DNA from: Bacteroidota bacterium
GTDB lineage: Bacteria > Bacteroidota > Bacteroidia > Bacteroidales > GCA-2748055
NCBI GenBank assembly: GCA_024244665.1
Contig: JAAEOI010000383.1
Span: 1 to 23,464, forward strand
Reading direction: 5' to 3'
Length of the DNA stretch: 23,464 nucleotides
In this document: one piece after another, positions 16,648 to 23,462 of the stretch
Position numbering within the stretch: position 1 is the first letter of the stretch
Layout: each line of letters starts with the position of its first letter
Notes under the pieces: model-generated
Database searches by the model: none
What the model was told of the DNA's origin: nothing
Seen by the model: only the letters and a program-made list of their open reading frames with translations
Made by a program: the position numbers and the translations under genes

Positions 16648-17388
16648 TTAATAATAGCACTCTACAGCCCCGGTCCGCGTTTGCTTTTGCAGAGAGAACA
16701 GCAACGACAGGCTTAGCTGCAGGTTATTGAGTAAAATGTCACTTTGTGCAAAAGTACTTCCGATGCCCGTCCCAAAGCGCTCACTTTTACTGGCAACGTT
16801 GTGCAGTCCGCTGAGGTATCCCACATTAATATCGAGGATGATGTACTTCAGGTCTATGTAGGTTCCGGCCACAGGCCCCGCTGTAAACCTGGGACGGATG
16901 AAACTCTGGTTAGCTGCATCGTTGGAGCCCAGAAGGTGACTGTAGGCTGCAGATATGCCCGCATAGGGCCTGAACCTCTGCAGGTCCATATTGTACCTGA
17001 GCTCAAGGGGTACGGAAATATACCTCAACAGGTAAGGGGTCTCCTGCTCAATGGTTTCATTAGTGAAAATCACATTGTTATTCTTGCTGAACCTGAAGGT
17101 GTAAGTCCCCGGCTTCAGGACCGCTACCAGGTAATCGTTGTACCACTCCACCTGCAAAAAATACTGGTTTCCGATGTTCTCAACCATTCCTGTATAGCTG
17201 TTCTCATACTCCGCCCCGGTTAGGTCCTCAAAAATATTGTAGGGCTCCAGGTCAATGATGTGTGCCATATTTGCACCGCCACCAAACCCGATCCTCAGGT
17301 TATCCAGAAAGTTTGACTGCTGTGCCTGGATTGACAGGCTTAACATGAAGAAACCTGCTATTCCTCCCAGGGTCTTTAAATGAACCAT
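16648..17388 (-). CDS. Outer-membrane beta-barrel protein (PorT-like/OMP_b-brl_2 type)
   Basis: 246 residues with a signal peptide (GIAGFFMLSLSIQAQ, cut near residue 23) and amphipathic strands: LRIGFGGGANMAHI, YFLQVEWYNDYLVAVL, YLLRYISVPLELRYNM, FRPYAGISAAYSHL, KYIILDINVGYLSGL and LQLSLSLLFSLQ. The LRYISVPLELRY then FRPYAGISAAY pattern is typical of the small barrels annotated as PorT-family in Bacteroidota. The chain continues some 13 residues past the last strand (KQTRTGAVECYY), unlike barrels that end on an aromatic residue. First gene of the unit with the downstream lipoprotein. Probably a structural or pore-like OMP; no specific role can be read. Confidence 0.8.
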   Translation of the reverse strand: MVHLKTLGGIAGFFMLSLSIQAQQSNFLDNLRIGFGGGANMAHIIDLEPYNIFEDLTGAEYENSYTGMVENIGNQYFLQVEWYNDYLVAVLKPGTYTFRFSKNNNVIFTNETIEQETPYLLRYISVPLELRYNMDLQRFRPYAGISAAYSHLLGSNDAANQSFIRPRFTAGPVAGTYIDLKYIILDINVGYLSGLHNVASKSERFGTGIGSTFAQSDILLNNLQLSLSLLFSLQKQTRTGAVECYY

Positions 17389-17462
17389 AATATCATTAAC
17401 AGTTCTTGCGCCAAATGGTTGTATGAAACTTTGTTGAATTATTTAGTGAGAGTCTGTCCATA

Positions 17463-17692
17463 ATGTCTAAAATACTGACAACAAGGGCGAAAGGCCTGAT
17501 TATTCAAGGAATCTGGAGTTAGGATTAATTGATACTATCCTGGAACAGCATCCCCACCTTTTCGCCCTTTTGGAGGATATAGAGAAAATCAGGCAAAACA
17601 GTACTGTTGTGAAGACTAACATAAATTTTCCAGGTTCCCAAGGATTGATTACAATATTGTTTTTCAACAATTTTCATGGCAAGATGTATTAA
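17463..17692 (+). pseudogene. Possible relic of a gene N-terminus, perhaps a transposase
   Basis: An ATG at 17463 reads MSKILTTRAKGLIIQGIWS and stops at 17522. From there another frame, open from 17471 to the TAA at 17690, continues in protein-like fashion (ELGLIDTIL, EQHPHLFALLEDIEKI, then SQGLITILFFNNFHGKMY). Joining the two frames near 17515 would need one single-base indel. The joined layout loosely resembles the N-terminal helical region of IS5/IS1182-type transposases, but this is from memory and weak. GAGTCTGTCCATA just upstream could be an element end; no matching right end was found. Chance open frame is the alternative. Confidence 0.3.
17483..17569. repeat. Spaced inverted repeat, 12-13-base arms
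   Basis: Left arm AAGGGCGAAAGG (17483-17494) and right arm CCTTTTCGCCCTT (17557-17569) are complementary apart from one extra T, with 62 bases between. A nested pair AGGAT / ATCCT lies inside. It could fold as a long stem in RNA or be the trace of an element; it coincides with the suspected gene relic. Confidence 0.55.
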
Positions 17693-17717
17693 AATAAATT
17701 GGTAATTTTATAGCAAC

Positions 17718-17725
17718 TATCTTTT
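17718..17725 (+). promoter_or_regulatory. -7-like box TATCTTTT before the AlkD-like gene
   Basis: Seven of eight positions fit TAnnTTTG; a TTG at 17699-17701 lies 16 bases upstream, near the usual -33 spacing. The box ends only six bases before the ATG at 17732, so a transcript from it would have almost no leader. Confidence 0.3.
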
Positions 17726-17731
17726 TAAGGG

Positions 17732-18445
17732 ATGAACCACATTCGCCAGATCGTTTTTGATGAGATCAAAGAGAAAGCCACGCCCGACAAGGCGGAGTGG
17801 TGGAACCACTATCTGAAAGGTGAGATCCCCTTCCTGGGAGTAGGTACTCCAGAGATCAGGGAGGTTTTTCTGAACCAGGACCGGGAAACTGCATTTGAGG
17901 AGCTGGCCATGAACCGGCAGGTGTCCCTTGTAAACGGACTCATGAGGGGAAAGTATGCAGAGGAGAAGCTGGCGGCCATCCTCTATGTGCAGATGTTCTG
18001 GCTGGAGAAGCTGAGGGGAAGTTTCCTGATGAACCTGGTGTCGGACTGGTTTGAAGATCGGCATATCTATGACTGGAATACCACAGACTGGCTCTGCGTG
18101 CGTATCCTGACCCCGCTGGTTGATTCGGGCGATCCCCAGGTGATCTGGAAGCTGAAGCAGTGGAACCGTGATCCCTACCTATGGAAGGCCCGCGCCTCAC
18201 TTGTCCCTTTTGCACGTGCCAGATATATCACCGGGCATTCAAAGGAAATCAGACAGTTTTCAGATACCCTGATCAGACGCAATGAGCGTTTTGCAAAAAC
18301 TGCTGTGGGCTGGGTGCTCCGGGAGTATTCGAAGCATGATGCAGAATTCGTACTGGATTTCCTGAGCAAACATGTGAAGCACACCACCTCCGAAGTGAAA
18401 CGGAATGCCCTTAAGTACTACCGCCAACAGCAGAAATCTATCTGA
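17732..18445 (+). CDS. DNA alkylation repair protein, AlkD-like HEAT-repeat family
   Basis: All-helical HEAT-like repeat protein of the DNA_alkylation_repair family (AlkC/AlkD), which removes 3- and 7-alkylated purines without base flipping. 237 residues, the usual AlkD size. Family-type segments: IPFLGVGTPEIREVF near the N-terminus, YAEEKLAAILYVQMF, IYDWNTTDWLCVRIL (with the acidic residue expected near AlkD D113), LWKARASLVPFARAR, and the characteristic FAKTAVGWVLREYSKHDAEFVLDFLSKH. Cytoplasmic, no signal. The GH20 gene starts two bases after its stop, an odd pairing of DNA repair with glycan breakdown that probably reflects shared transcription only. Activity on DNA is inferred from the family; many members are untested. 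Confidence 0.87.
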   Translation: MNHIRQIVFDEIKEKATPDKAEWWNHYLKGEIPFLGVGTPEIREVFLNQDRETAFEELAMNRQVSLVNGLMRGKYAEEKLAAILYVQMFWLEKLRGSFLMNLVSDWFEDRHIYDWNTTDWLCVRILTPLVDSGDPQVIWKLKQWNRDPYLWKARASLVPFARARYITGHSKEIRQFSDTLIRRNERFAKTAVGWVLREYSKHDAEFVLDFLSKHVKHTTSEVKRNALKYYRQQQKSI

Positions 18446-18447
18446 CC

Positions 18448-20517
18448 ATGAAAACCATTATCTCTCTTTTCATTTTAGGGTATATCTCCCTTCTTTCCTG
18501 CACGCCGGTCAATACAGGTATGGGAGAATTCAATCTTCTGCCAGCTCCCCAATCAGCTGAATTCAAAGGTGTCAGTTCATTAACAGTTGATGCCGTCAGA
18601 TTCTGTCACGGAGTGGATAATTGTAGACTTCCGGTTTTGGGTAACAACCTGAAAGACATCGCGCAGGCTGATGGTCAGGGCGAGGCGCAAATTCTTTTCA
18701 GTATTGAGGAGGGTATGGATTTAACAGCTGAAGGATATACTCTTTCCATTTCACAGAAACAGATTTCCATCAAAGCAAAAGACCAGGCAGGTCTTTTATA
18801 TGGTTTTATGACACTTGAGCAGCTTATGACGGATGCAAAAGACCAGGGTGTAAATCTTCCGCTTTGCCATATCGAGGACTTTCCATTGCTCTCATACAGG
18901 GCCATCCAGCTTGATGTGAAGCACCACCTTGACAAGCTTGACTACTATTATAAGCTGATGGATCAGCTGGCGCAGTATAAGATCAATGCAATCATCGCGG
19001 AGGTGGAAGATAAACTTGGATATGAGCGGCAGCCCCAGGTTGGATCTGATGATGCACTGAGCATGGAGGAGTGGAAGAAGCTGAGTGATTATGCCATGGA
19101 ACGGAATATTGAGATCAGTCCGCTGGTCCAGGGATTGGGTCATGCCTCCTTTATCCTGAAACATGACCAGTATAAGGATCTTCGGGATGATCCGGAAAGT
19201 GACTGGGCGTTTAATCCCCTGAATCCTGAGACCTACAAGGTCCAGTTCGACCTTTACCTGGATGCCATGGAGGCGATGCCCCATGGCAGGTACCTGCATG
19301 TGGGCGGGGATGAGGTTCATACCACAGGACGGGGCAGTGGAAAAACAGAGCTGGAGCTGCAGCTGACCTGGTTAAATGAAGTATGCAGGTTTGCGGAAGA
19401 ACATGGGCGCATCCCCATTTTCTGGGATGATATGCCCATCAAATATGCAGATCTATGGAGGCCCATGTTCAATACCAGTCTCTCAAGGGCAGAGGTGGAC
19501 AGCATATGGGCAGCCAATGAACACAAACTATTGGAATCGCTGGATCTGTTCCCGAAAAACTGTATCTACATGCGCTGGAACTACAGCTCCCCTCAGGCGG
19601 AAGGCAACATCAAGGCCATGGAGTGGTTTTCGGAGCATGGATTACAGGTTATGGGTGCCACAGCCGGACAGACCCGCTGGGTGCTGATGCCACAGAATGA
19701 GAGTAACATGGAGAACATCAGCTCCTTTGCCAATACGTCCATTGAGAATGAGATAGATGGTTTGCTGCTTACCTTATGGGATGATGATTCACCCCATTTT
19801 GAACTCTATCAAAGGGGTATCCTGGCTTTTGCAGAGTACAGCTGGACCGGAGAGAAACGGAGCAGGGATGAGATTAAAGCTGCCTTTCGCCACAGGGAGT
19901 ATGGCTCTTCCCTGACGGGGGAGGAGTATGCCTTTGTGGATAAGCTTGAGAAAATGGCAGGCTGGTGGAATAACTCATTGTTAAAGGGGAGGAGCCGCAA
20001 TGGACTTCAAAGTATGGGTGACCCGGTAGAGGAGGGGATCATTGAACTCCCTGTTCAGGATCGGAAAGGTGCCTGGAGCGAGAAGCATGAAGTGCGGATC
20101 GAAGCGGCCAGGAAAGTGATCAAGGATTGTGAGTCAGTGTCAGCAACCCTTTCAGTGATGAAGCAGGAAGCCATACGCAACCAGTACAGGTTGGAAGTTT
20201 ACTCCCAGGTGAACGAGCTTATAAAGTTCTCAGCCCATTCAATACTTGCATTACATACATATGATATCGCTCAAAATGAGATTGAAGAGGCAGAAGCCCT
20301 CAGGCAGATTGAGGCTCTCCCGGGGGAATTCAGTGTTCTGAGGGAGGAGTTGGATCGAGTGTATGCAAAAACCAGGATGCTCATCAAACCTGAGAGTTAT
20401 CTTCTTGACCAGGATCACCATCACCACCTGGCGAACCAGACTCGCTCGTCTGACTGGCTCTACACGGCCGAACTCTACTTCCTGGAGAAAACTGTCAAAA
20501 ACATTTTAATCAGATAA
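18448..20517 (+). CDS. GH20 family beta-N-acetylhexosaminidase lipoprotein
   Basis: Exo-acting glycosidase that removes terminal N-acetylglucosamine or N-acetylgalactosamine by substrate-assisted catalysis. Lipobox LLSC (C18) after a short hydrophobic signal puts it on a membrane surface. Residues about 28-145 are the GH20 N-terminal alpha/beta domain (FNLLPAPQSAEF, EGYTLSISQKQISIKAKDQAGLLYGFMTLEQL). The barrel starts at YRAIQLDVKHH (150), and the catalytic pair is D288-E289 in YLHVGGDEVHTTGRG. A helical C-terminal part (about 500-689) follows. 689 residues, long but usual for Bacteroidota homologues. It is followed one base later by a secreted ConA-like protein, and a sulfatase lies opposite, suggesting attack on sulfated hexosamine glycans. 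Exact linkage is unknown. Confidence 0.9.
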   Translation: MKTIISLFILGYISLLSCTPVNTGMGEFNLLPAPQSAEFKGVSSLTVDAVRFCHGVDNCRLPVLGNNLKDIAQADGQGEAQILFSIEEGMDLTAEGYTLSISQKQISIKAKDQAGLLYGFMTLEQLMTDAKDQGVNLPLCHIEDFPLLSYRAIQLDVKHHLDKLDYYYKLMDQLAQYKINAIIAEVEDKLGYERQPQVGSDDALSMEEWKKLSDYAMERNIEISPLVQGLGHASFILKHDQYKDLRDDPESDWAFNPLNPETYKVQFDLYLDAMEAMPHGRYLHVGGDEVHTTGRGSGKTELELQLTWLNEVCRFAEEHGRIPIFWDDMPIKYADLWRPMFNTSLSRAEVDSIWAANEHKLLESLDLFPKNCIYMRWNYSSPQAEGNIKAMEWFSEHGLQVMGATAGQTRWVLMPQNESNMENISSFANTSIENEIDGLLLTLWDDDSPHFELYQRGILAFAEYSWTGEKRSRDEIKAAFRHREYGSSLTGEEYAFVDKLEKMAGWWNNSLLKGRSRNGLQSMGDPVEEGIIELPVQDRKGAWSEKHEVRIEAARKVIKDCESVSATLSVMKQEAIRNQYRLEVYSQVNELIKFSAHSILALHTYDIAQNEIEEAEALRQIEALPGEFSVLREELDRVYAKTRMLIKPESYLLDQDHHHHLANQTRSSDWLYTAELYFLEKTVKNILIR

Positions 20518-20518
20518 C

Positions 20519-21172
20519 ATGAAAAATCAGACTTTTCTTTTAGTAATTGGCCTGCTGTGTATGGTCAGCATGCTCTCCCATGGTCAACAACAAGTAAACC
20601 TGCTTACTGAACTCCAGGGTAAACAGATTGAAGCTGTGAACCGAACCATCTCACCCTACGCGAACCTTTCGGGTGCTGTTGAAATGAATGCTGCTGAAGG
20701 AGGTGGATTGGGCGTTCTTAAGAATGTGGAATTTGAAACAGGGACCATTGAAGTGGAATTGCTGGGAGAGAATAGTCCGGGCAAAAGCTTCATTGGGATT
20801 GCTTTCAATATAGAGGATGAGGAGACCTTCGAAGCCATCTATTTCCGCCCCTTTAATTTTGTGGCCACCGAGCAGATCCGTAAAGTGCACATGGTCCAGT
20901 ATATCCATCATCCAGAATTTACCTGGTATAAACTCAGGGAGACCCGTACCGGAGAATTTGAGAATGAAATAGCGGTCCCACCGGATCCGGATGACTGGTT
21001 TAAAGGCAGAATTGAAATATCAGAGAAAAGCGTTCAGGTCTATGTGAATGACATTGACGAACCTGTTCTTAAGGTTGACAGACTGACAACCACTGGAACT
21101 GCAAAAATCGGGCTCTGGACAGGTCATGGTTCCTCGGGAAGGTTCCGGAACCTGGTTCTGTTAAAAAAATAG
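20519..21172 (+). CDS. Secreted ConA-like/DUF1080-type jelly-roll protein
   Basis: 217 residues with a signal peptide (FLLVIGLLCMVSMLSHGQ). The mature part is a single beta-sandwich like the LamG/DUF1080 (3-keto-disaccharide hydrolase-like) group: FETGTIEVELLGENSPGKSF, IGIAFNIEDEETFEAIYFRP, VQYIHHPEFTWYKLRE, PPDPDDWFKGRIEIS, VQVYVNDIDEPVLKV and IGLWTGHGSSGRFRNLVL. Catalysis is unproven for such short forms; some may only bind sugar. It starts one base after the GH20 stop, so a role alongside that enzyme is likely. The stop lies seven bases from the convergent sulfatase gene. Confidence 0.82.
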   Translation: MKNQTFLLVIGLLCMVSMLSHGQQQVNLLTELQGKQIEAVNRTISPYANLSGAVEMNAAEGGGLGVLKNVEFETGTIEVELLGENSPGKSFIGIAFNIEDEETFEAIYFRPFNFVATEQIRKVHMVQYIHHPEFTWYKLRETRTGEFENEIAVPPDPDDWFKGRIEISEKSVQVYVNDIDEPVLKVDRLTTTGTAKIGLWTGHGSSGRFRNLVLLKK

Positions 21173-21185
21173 AATCCTGCTATTT
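21167..21185 (-). terminator. AT-rich hairpin with T-run between convergent genes
   Basis: On the - strand AAATAG-CAGGATT-CTATTT is followed by further T residues (TTTTAA), giving a weak intrinsic terminator for the sulfatase. The stem contains both stop codons (TAG of the ConA-like gene at 21170-21172, TAG of the sulfatase at 21182-21180). On the + strand no T-run follows. Confidence 0.35.
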
Positions 21186-22724
21186 CAACTCCAGTTGTTG
21201 AATATCATCGGACCCGGCTCCGCGAATCTCCTTAAATAGGGCAATCATTTTCTCCAGTTTTTCCGGATTGGATTCTGCCAGGTTATTCTGTTCGCCCGGA
21301 TCTTCCTCAAGGTTGTAAAGCTGGTATACATCCGAGTTGCCCAGTTCGATTTTGACCTTGGCGGAAACGGCCTGACCATCATATGGAGGAATCAGAACCC
21401 AATTCCCCTTCCTCAGGGCAGTTCTGGAAGTGGCTTCCAGGATCAGTTCATCTCTGCCCATGTCACTTTTACCCATCAGAACATCCAGCATCGCCTCACT
21501 GTCCTGTCCCCTCGCCTCGCTGCCCACCAGGGTGGCCAGTGATGAAAGCAGGTCCACCTGCGATATTATGGCATCAGAAACCCCCGGCTCTATCATACCT
21601 TTCCAGAAGGTGATAAACGGTACCCGGGTTCCTGCCTCGAAGAGGCTGTACTTGCCTCCCCTCAAAACACCTGCCGGCGTGTGGTTTCCGTTCCGGGTAT
21701 CTGACTCATCGTAGTAGCCGTCATTGAGCACCGGACCATTATCGCTGGAGAGAATGATCAGGGTGTTTTCCAAAAGTCCCTCAGCTTCCAGTGTTTTGAT
21801 AAACTCACCTATGCACCAGTCTGCCTCCACGATCACATCACCCCTTGCACCCAGATCAGTGCTTCCCACAAAGCGCCGATGAGGTGTACGCGGTACATGA
21901 GGTTGTTGCAGTGCATAATAGAGGAAGAACGGTTCATTTTTGTGTGTAATGATGTAGTCCTGTGCCCTTACCAGGAATGTGTCGGCCATGTTTTCATCCA
22001 CCCATTTTGCTGATTCTCCACCCTTCATGTATCCGATCCGGGAAATACCGTTAATGATGCTGTTGAAGTGGCCATGGTGCCATTTCAGCTTTAACATCTC
22101 CGGATTCTCTTTTCCGGTGGGCTCACCTGGAAAGTTCTCCTTGTAGCTTATTTCTATCGGATCGTTGGGATCCAGTCCGACCACATGTCCGTTCTGAATA
22201 TAAACAGTGGGTACACGGTCCTGGGTCGCTGCCATAATGAAAGCCTCTTCAAACCCCACCTCATAGGGTCCGGGTCCAATCCTGGTATTCCAGTCCACCA
22301 CTCCATCACCAAGTCCGAGGTGCCATTTCCCCACAATCCCTGTGTGGTATCCTTTGGCTTTAAGCATCTTCGGCAGGGTAATTTGCTCAGTGTCGATGAT
22401 CAGCGGGGCAGTTCCCGGAAGGATTTTCGCGTTTACATTCCTCCAGGGGTAGACACCTGTAAGCAGAGCAAACCGGCTGGGTGAGCAGGTGGCTGAGGAG
22501 GCGTACCCGTTGGTGAAGCGTATGCCATCTCTAGCCAGCCTGTCAATATTAGGTGTCTTTATCTCGCTGGCCCCATAGGCTCCCACATCACCATAGCCAA
22601 GGTCATCAGCATATATGATTACAATGTTGGGTTGTGTTGCAGCAGCCTCACTCTCTGGTGAAGTGCCACAGGATGCAAGGAGATTGATAGCTGCAAGTAG
22701 GGCAGGGAGATTGAATATTTTCAT
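21180..22724 (-). CDS. Sulfatase lipoprotein (arylsulfatase-type, S1 family)
   Basis: Hydrolyses sulfate esters, here probably from glycans. Lipobox LASC (C19) anchors it on a membrane surface. The metal-binding start NIVIIYADDLGYGDVGAYG carries D40 and D41, the formylglycine motif is C80-S-P-S-R (ATCSPSRFALLTG), then GKWHLGLG and SSDNGPVLNDGYYDESD with the second metal pair. 514 residues, usual length. The cysteine form needs a maturase (anaerobic radical-SAM or FGE), which is not in the window. Gene order, convergent with the GH20 and ConA-like genes, suggests but does not prove a shared substrate such as sulfated N-acetylhexosamine glycans. Sub-family not assignable by eye. Confidence 0.93.
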   Translation of the reverse strand: MKIFNLPALLAAINLLASCGTSPESEAAATQPNIVIIYADDLGYGDVGAYGASEIKTPNIDRLARDGIRFTNGYASSATCSPSRFALLTGVYPWRNVNAKILPGTAPLIIDTEQITLPKMLKAKGYHTGIVGKWHLGLGDGVVDWNTRIGPGPYEVGFEEAFIMAATQDRVPTVYIQNGHVVGLDPNDPIEISYKENFPGEPTGKENPEMLKLKWHHGHFNSIINGISRIGYMKGGESAKWVDENMADTFLVRAQDYIITHKNEPFFLYYALQQPHVPRTPHRRFVGSTDLGARGDVIVEADWCIGEFIKTLEAEGLLENTLIILSSDNGPVLNDGYYDESDTRNGNHTPAGVLRGGKYSLFEAGTRVPFITFWKGMIEPGVSDAIISQVDLLSSLATLVGSEARGQDSEAMLDVLMGKSDMGRDELILEATSRTALRKGNWVLIPPYDGQAVSAKVKIELGNSDVYQLYNLEEDPGEQNNLAESNPEKLEKMIALFKEIRGAGSDDIQQLELK

Positions 22725-22767
22725 ATGAAGATGATTTTGATTCGGGATTCTGTAATAAAGTTCTGTT

Positions 22768-22881
22768 TCAGGATTCCAATTTAAGAATAAATGATTCCAA
22801 AGGTTTGATATCCACTAATATTTTTGCGGATCCTTCTTTGACGGTCAGTTCCGGGGTTTCGTCGCTGAAGTCCCTATACAT
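22768..22881 (-). pseudogene. 37-codon open frame resembling the C-terminus of a glycoside hydrolase
   Basis: ATG at 22881 reads MYRDFSDETPELTVKEGSAK and ends IKPLESFILKLES before TGA at 22768. The same frame is open upstream to a TGA near 22914. The strand-rich end with PLES and alternating leucines looks like the closing beta-sandwich of many glycosidases, so this may be the tail of a lost gene. It overlaps the end of the small membrane protein gene by eight bases (ATGTATAG). A real small coupled gene is possible but less likely, and chance cannot be excluded. Confidence 0.35.
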
Positions 22882-23230
22882 CTTTTCCTTTTTTTCCCAG
22901 TTTATACCTCTGTTTCAGTGATTGTCCGGCGAAGACCAGACCTGAACAAGCTGTTAATACGGCTACGCTTATCAGGATGATTGCCAGCCTTCCCCAATCT
23001 TCCCCAATGGCTTTTCGTAGTTCAATATAGCCGAACATTGCCCTGATCCATTCGGCTCCGCCAATCAGAAGCAGCAGTTGAATGCTCCTGGCTGCCCATT
23101 TTTCCTTTACCAGGAGTAGCATGGGAACAGCAAAACTTAAAATGACCAATGGAAACAGACCCGATCTTAAGAAGTGAGCGGCAAGCAGTCCATATGAGAG
23201 GAGGACAGGAAGTAATCTGATGAAGTTCAT
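22874..23230 (-). CDS. Small integral membrane protein of unknown function
   Basis: 118 residues with about four hydrophobic segments (roughly 6-20, 25-41, 49-58 and 81-103) and a basic tail (LKQRYKLGKKGKDV). The pattern LLAAHFLRSG, LLLVKEKWAARSIQLLLLIGGAEWIRAM and ELRKAIGEDWGRLAIILISVAVLT recurs in a family of short uncharacterised membrane proteins in several phyla. No motif suggests catalysis. It lies upstream of the sulfatase on the same strand with 149 bases between, which contain the suspected hydrolase relic. A -7-like box stands four bases before its ATG. Confidence 0.72.
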   Translation of the reverse strand: MNFIRLLPVLLSYGLLAAHFLRSGLFPLVILSFAVPMLLLVKEKWAARSIQLLLLIGGAEWIRAMFGYIELRKAIGEDWGRLAIILISVAVLTACSGLVFAGQSLKQRYKLGKKGKDV

Positions 23231-23234
23231 CCTG

Positions 23235-23242
23235 CAAATATA
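23235..23242 (-). promoter_or_regulatory. -7 box TATATTTG before the small membrane protein gene
   Basis: Exact TAnnTTTG on the - strand (CAAATATA on +), with TTG (23269-23267) about 24 bases upstream, slightly long for the -33 spacing. It ends four bases before the ATG at 23230, so the transcript would be close to leaderless unless the real start is internal. Confidence 0.4.
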
Positions 23243-23441
23243 ACTGTTCTGTCCCTAAGTGATCCGCAAGATGATGGGAACATCAGGGCCATGGAATAGT
23301 GTTTAGAACAGTGTCTGCCAGTAATGGGAGCTCGACAGGCTGACAGTGCATATGATGAAATCTCAAAATTCCTGAGATCCATTGGCCTGTTCAGGGGCCT
23401 CAGGGATGTATAGGAGGCATATTATTAGTAAAGGAGTCTTT

Positions 23442-23462
23442 CCTGATTTGTATGTAATCAGG
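23442..23462. repeat. Inverted repeat, 7-base stem, at right edge
   Basis: CCTGATT-TGTATGT-AATCAGG is a perfect stem-loop. The sequence after it is cut off by the window, so whether a T-run follows (terminator) is unknown. Confidence 0.5.

Larger units (their letters stand above)
17389..17731. other. 343-base divergent intergenic region
   Basis: Lies between the divergent OMP (-) and AlkD-like (+) genes and should hold both promoters. It contains an apparent broken coding stretch (17463-17692), a spaced inverted repeat (17483/17569), and near its right end a cluster of short palindromes: ACAATATTGT (17651-17660) and ATTGTT-TTTC-AACAAT (17656-17671). No exact TAnnTTTG box was found for the OMP gene on the - strand. 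Confidence 0.6.

Noticed and set aside
16744..17223. Open frame of 159 codons on the + strand opposite the beta-barrel gene
   Set aside because: Shadow of the - strand OMP, whose signal peptide and strand pattern are convincing.
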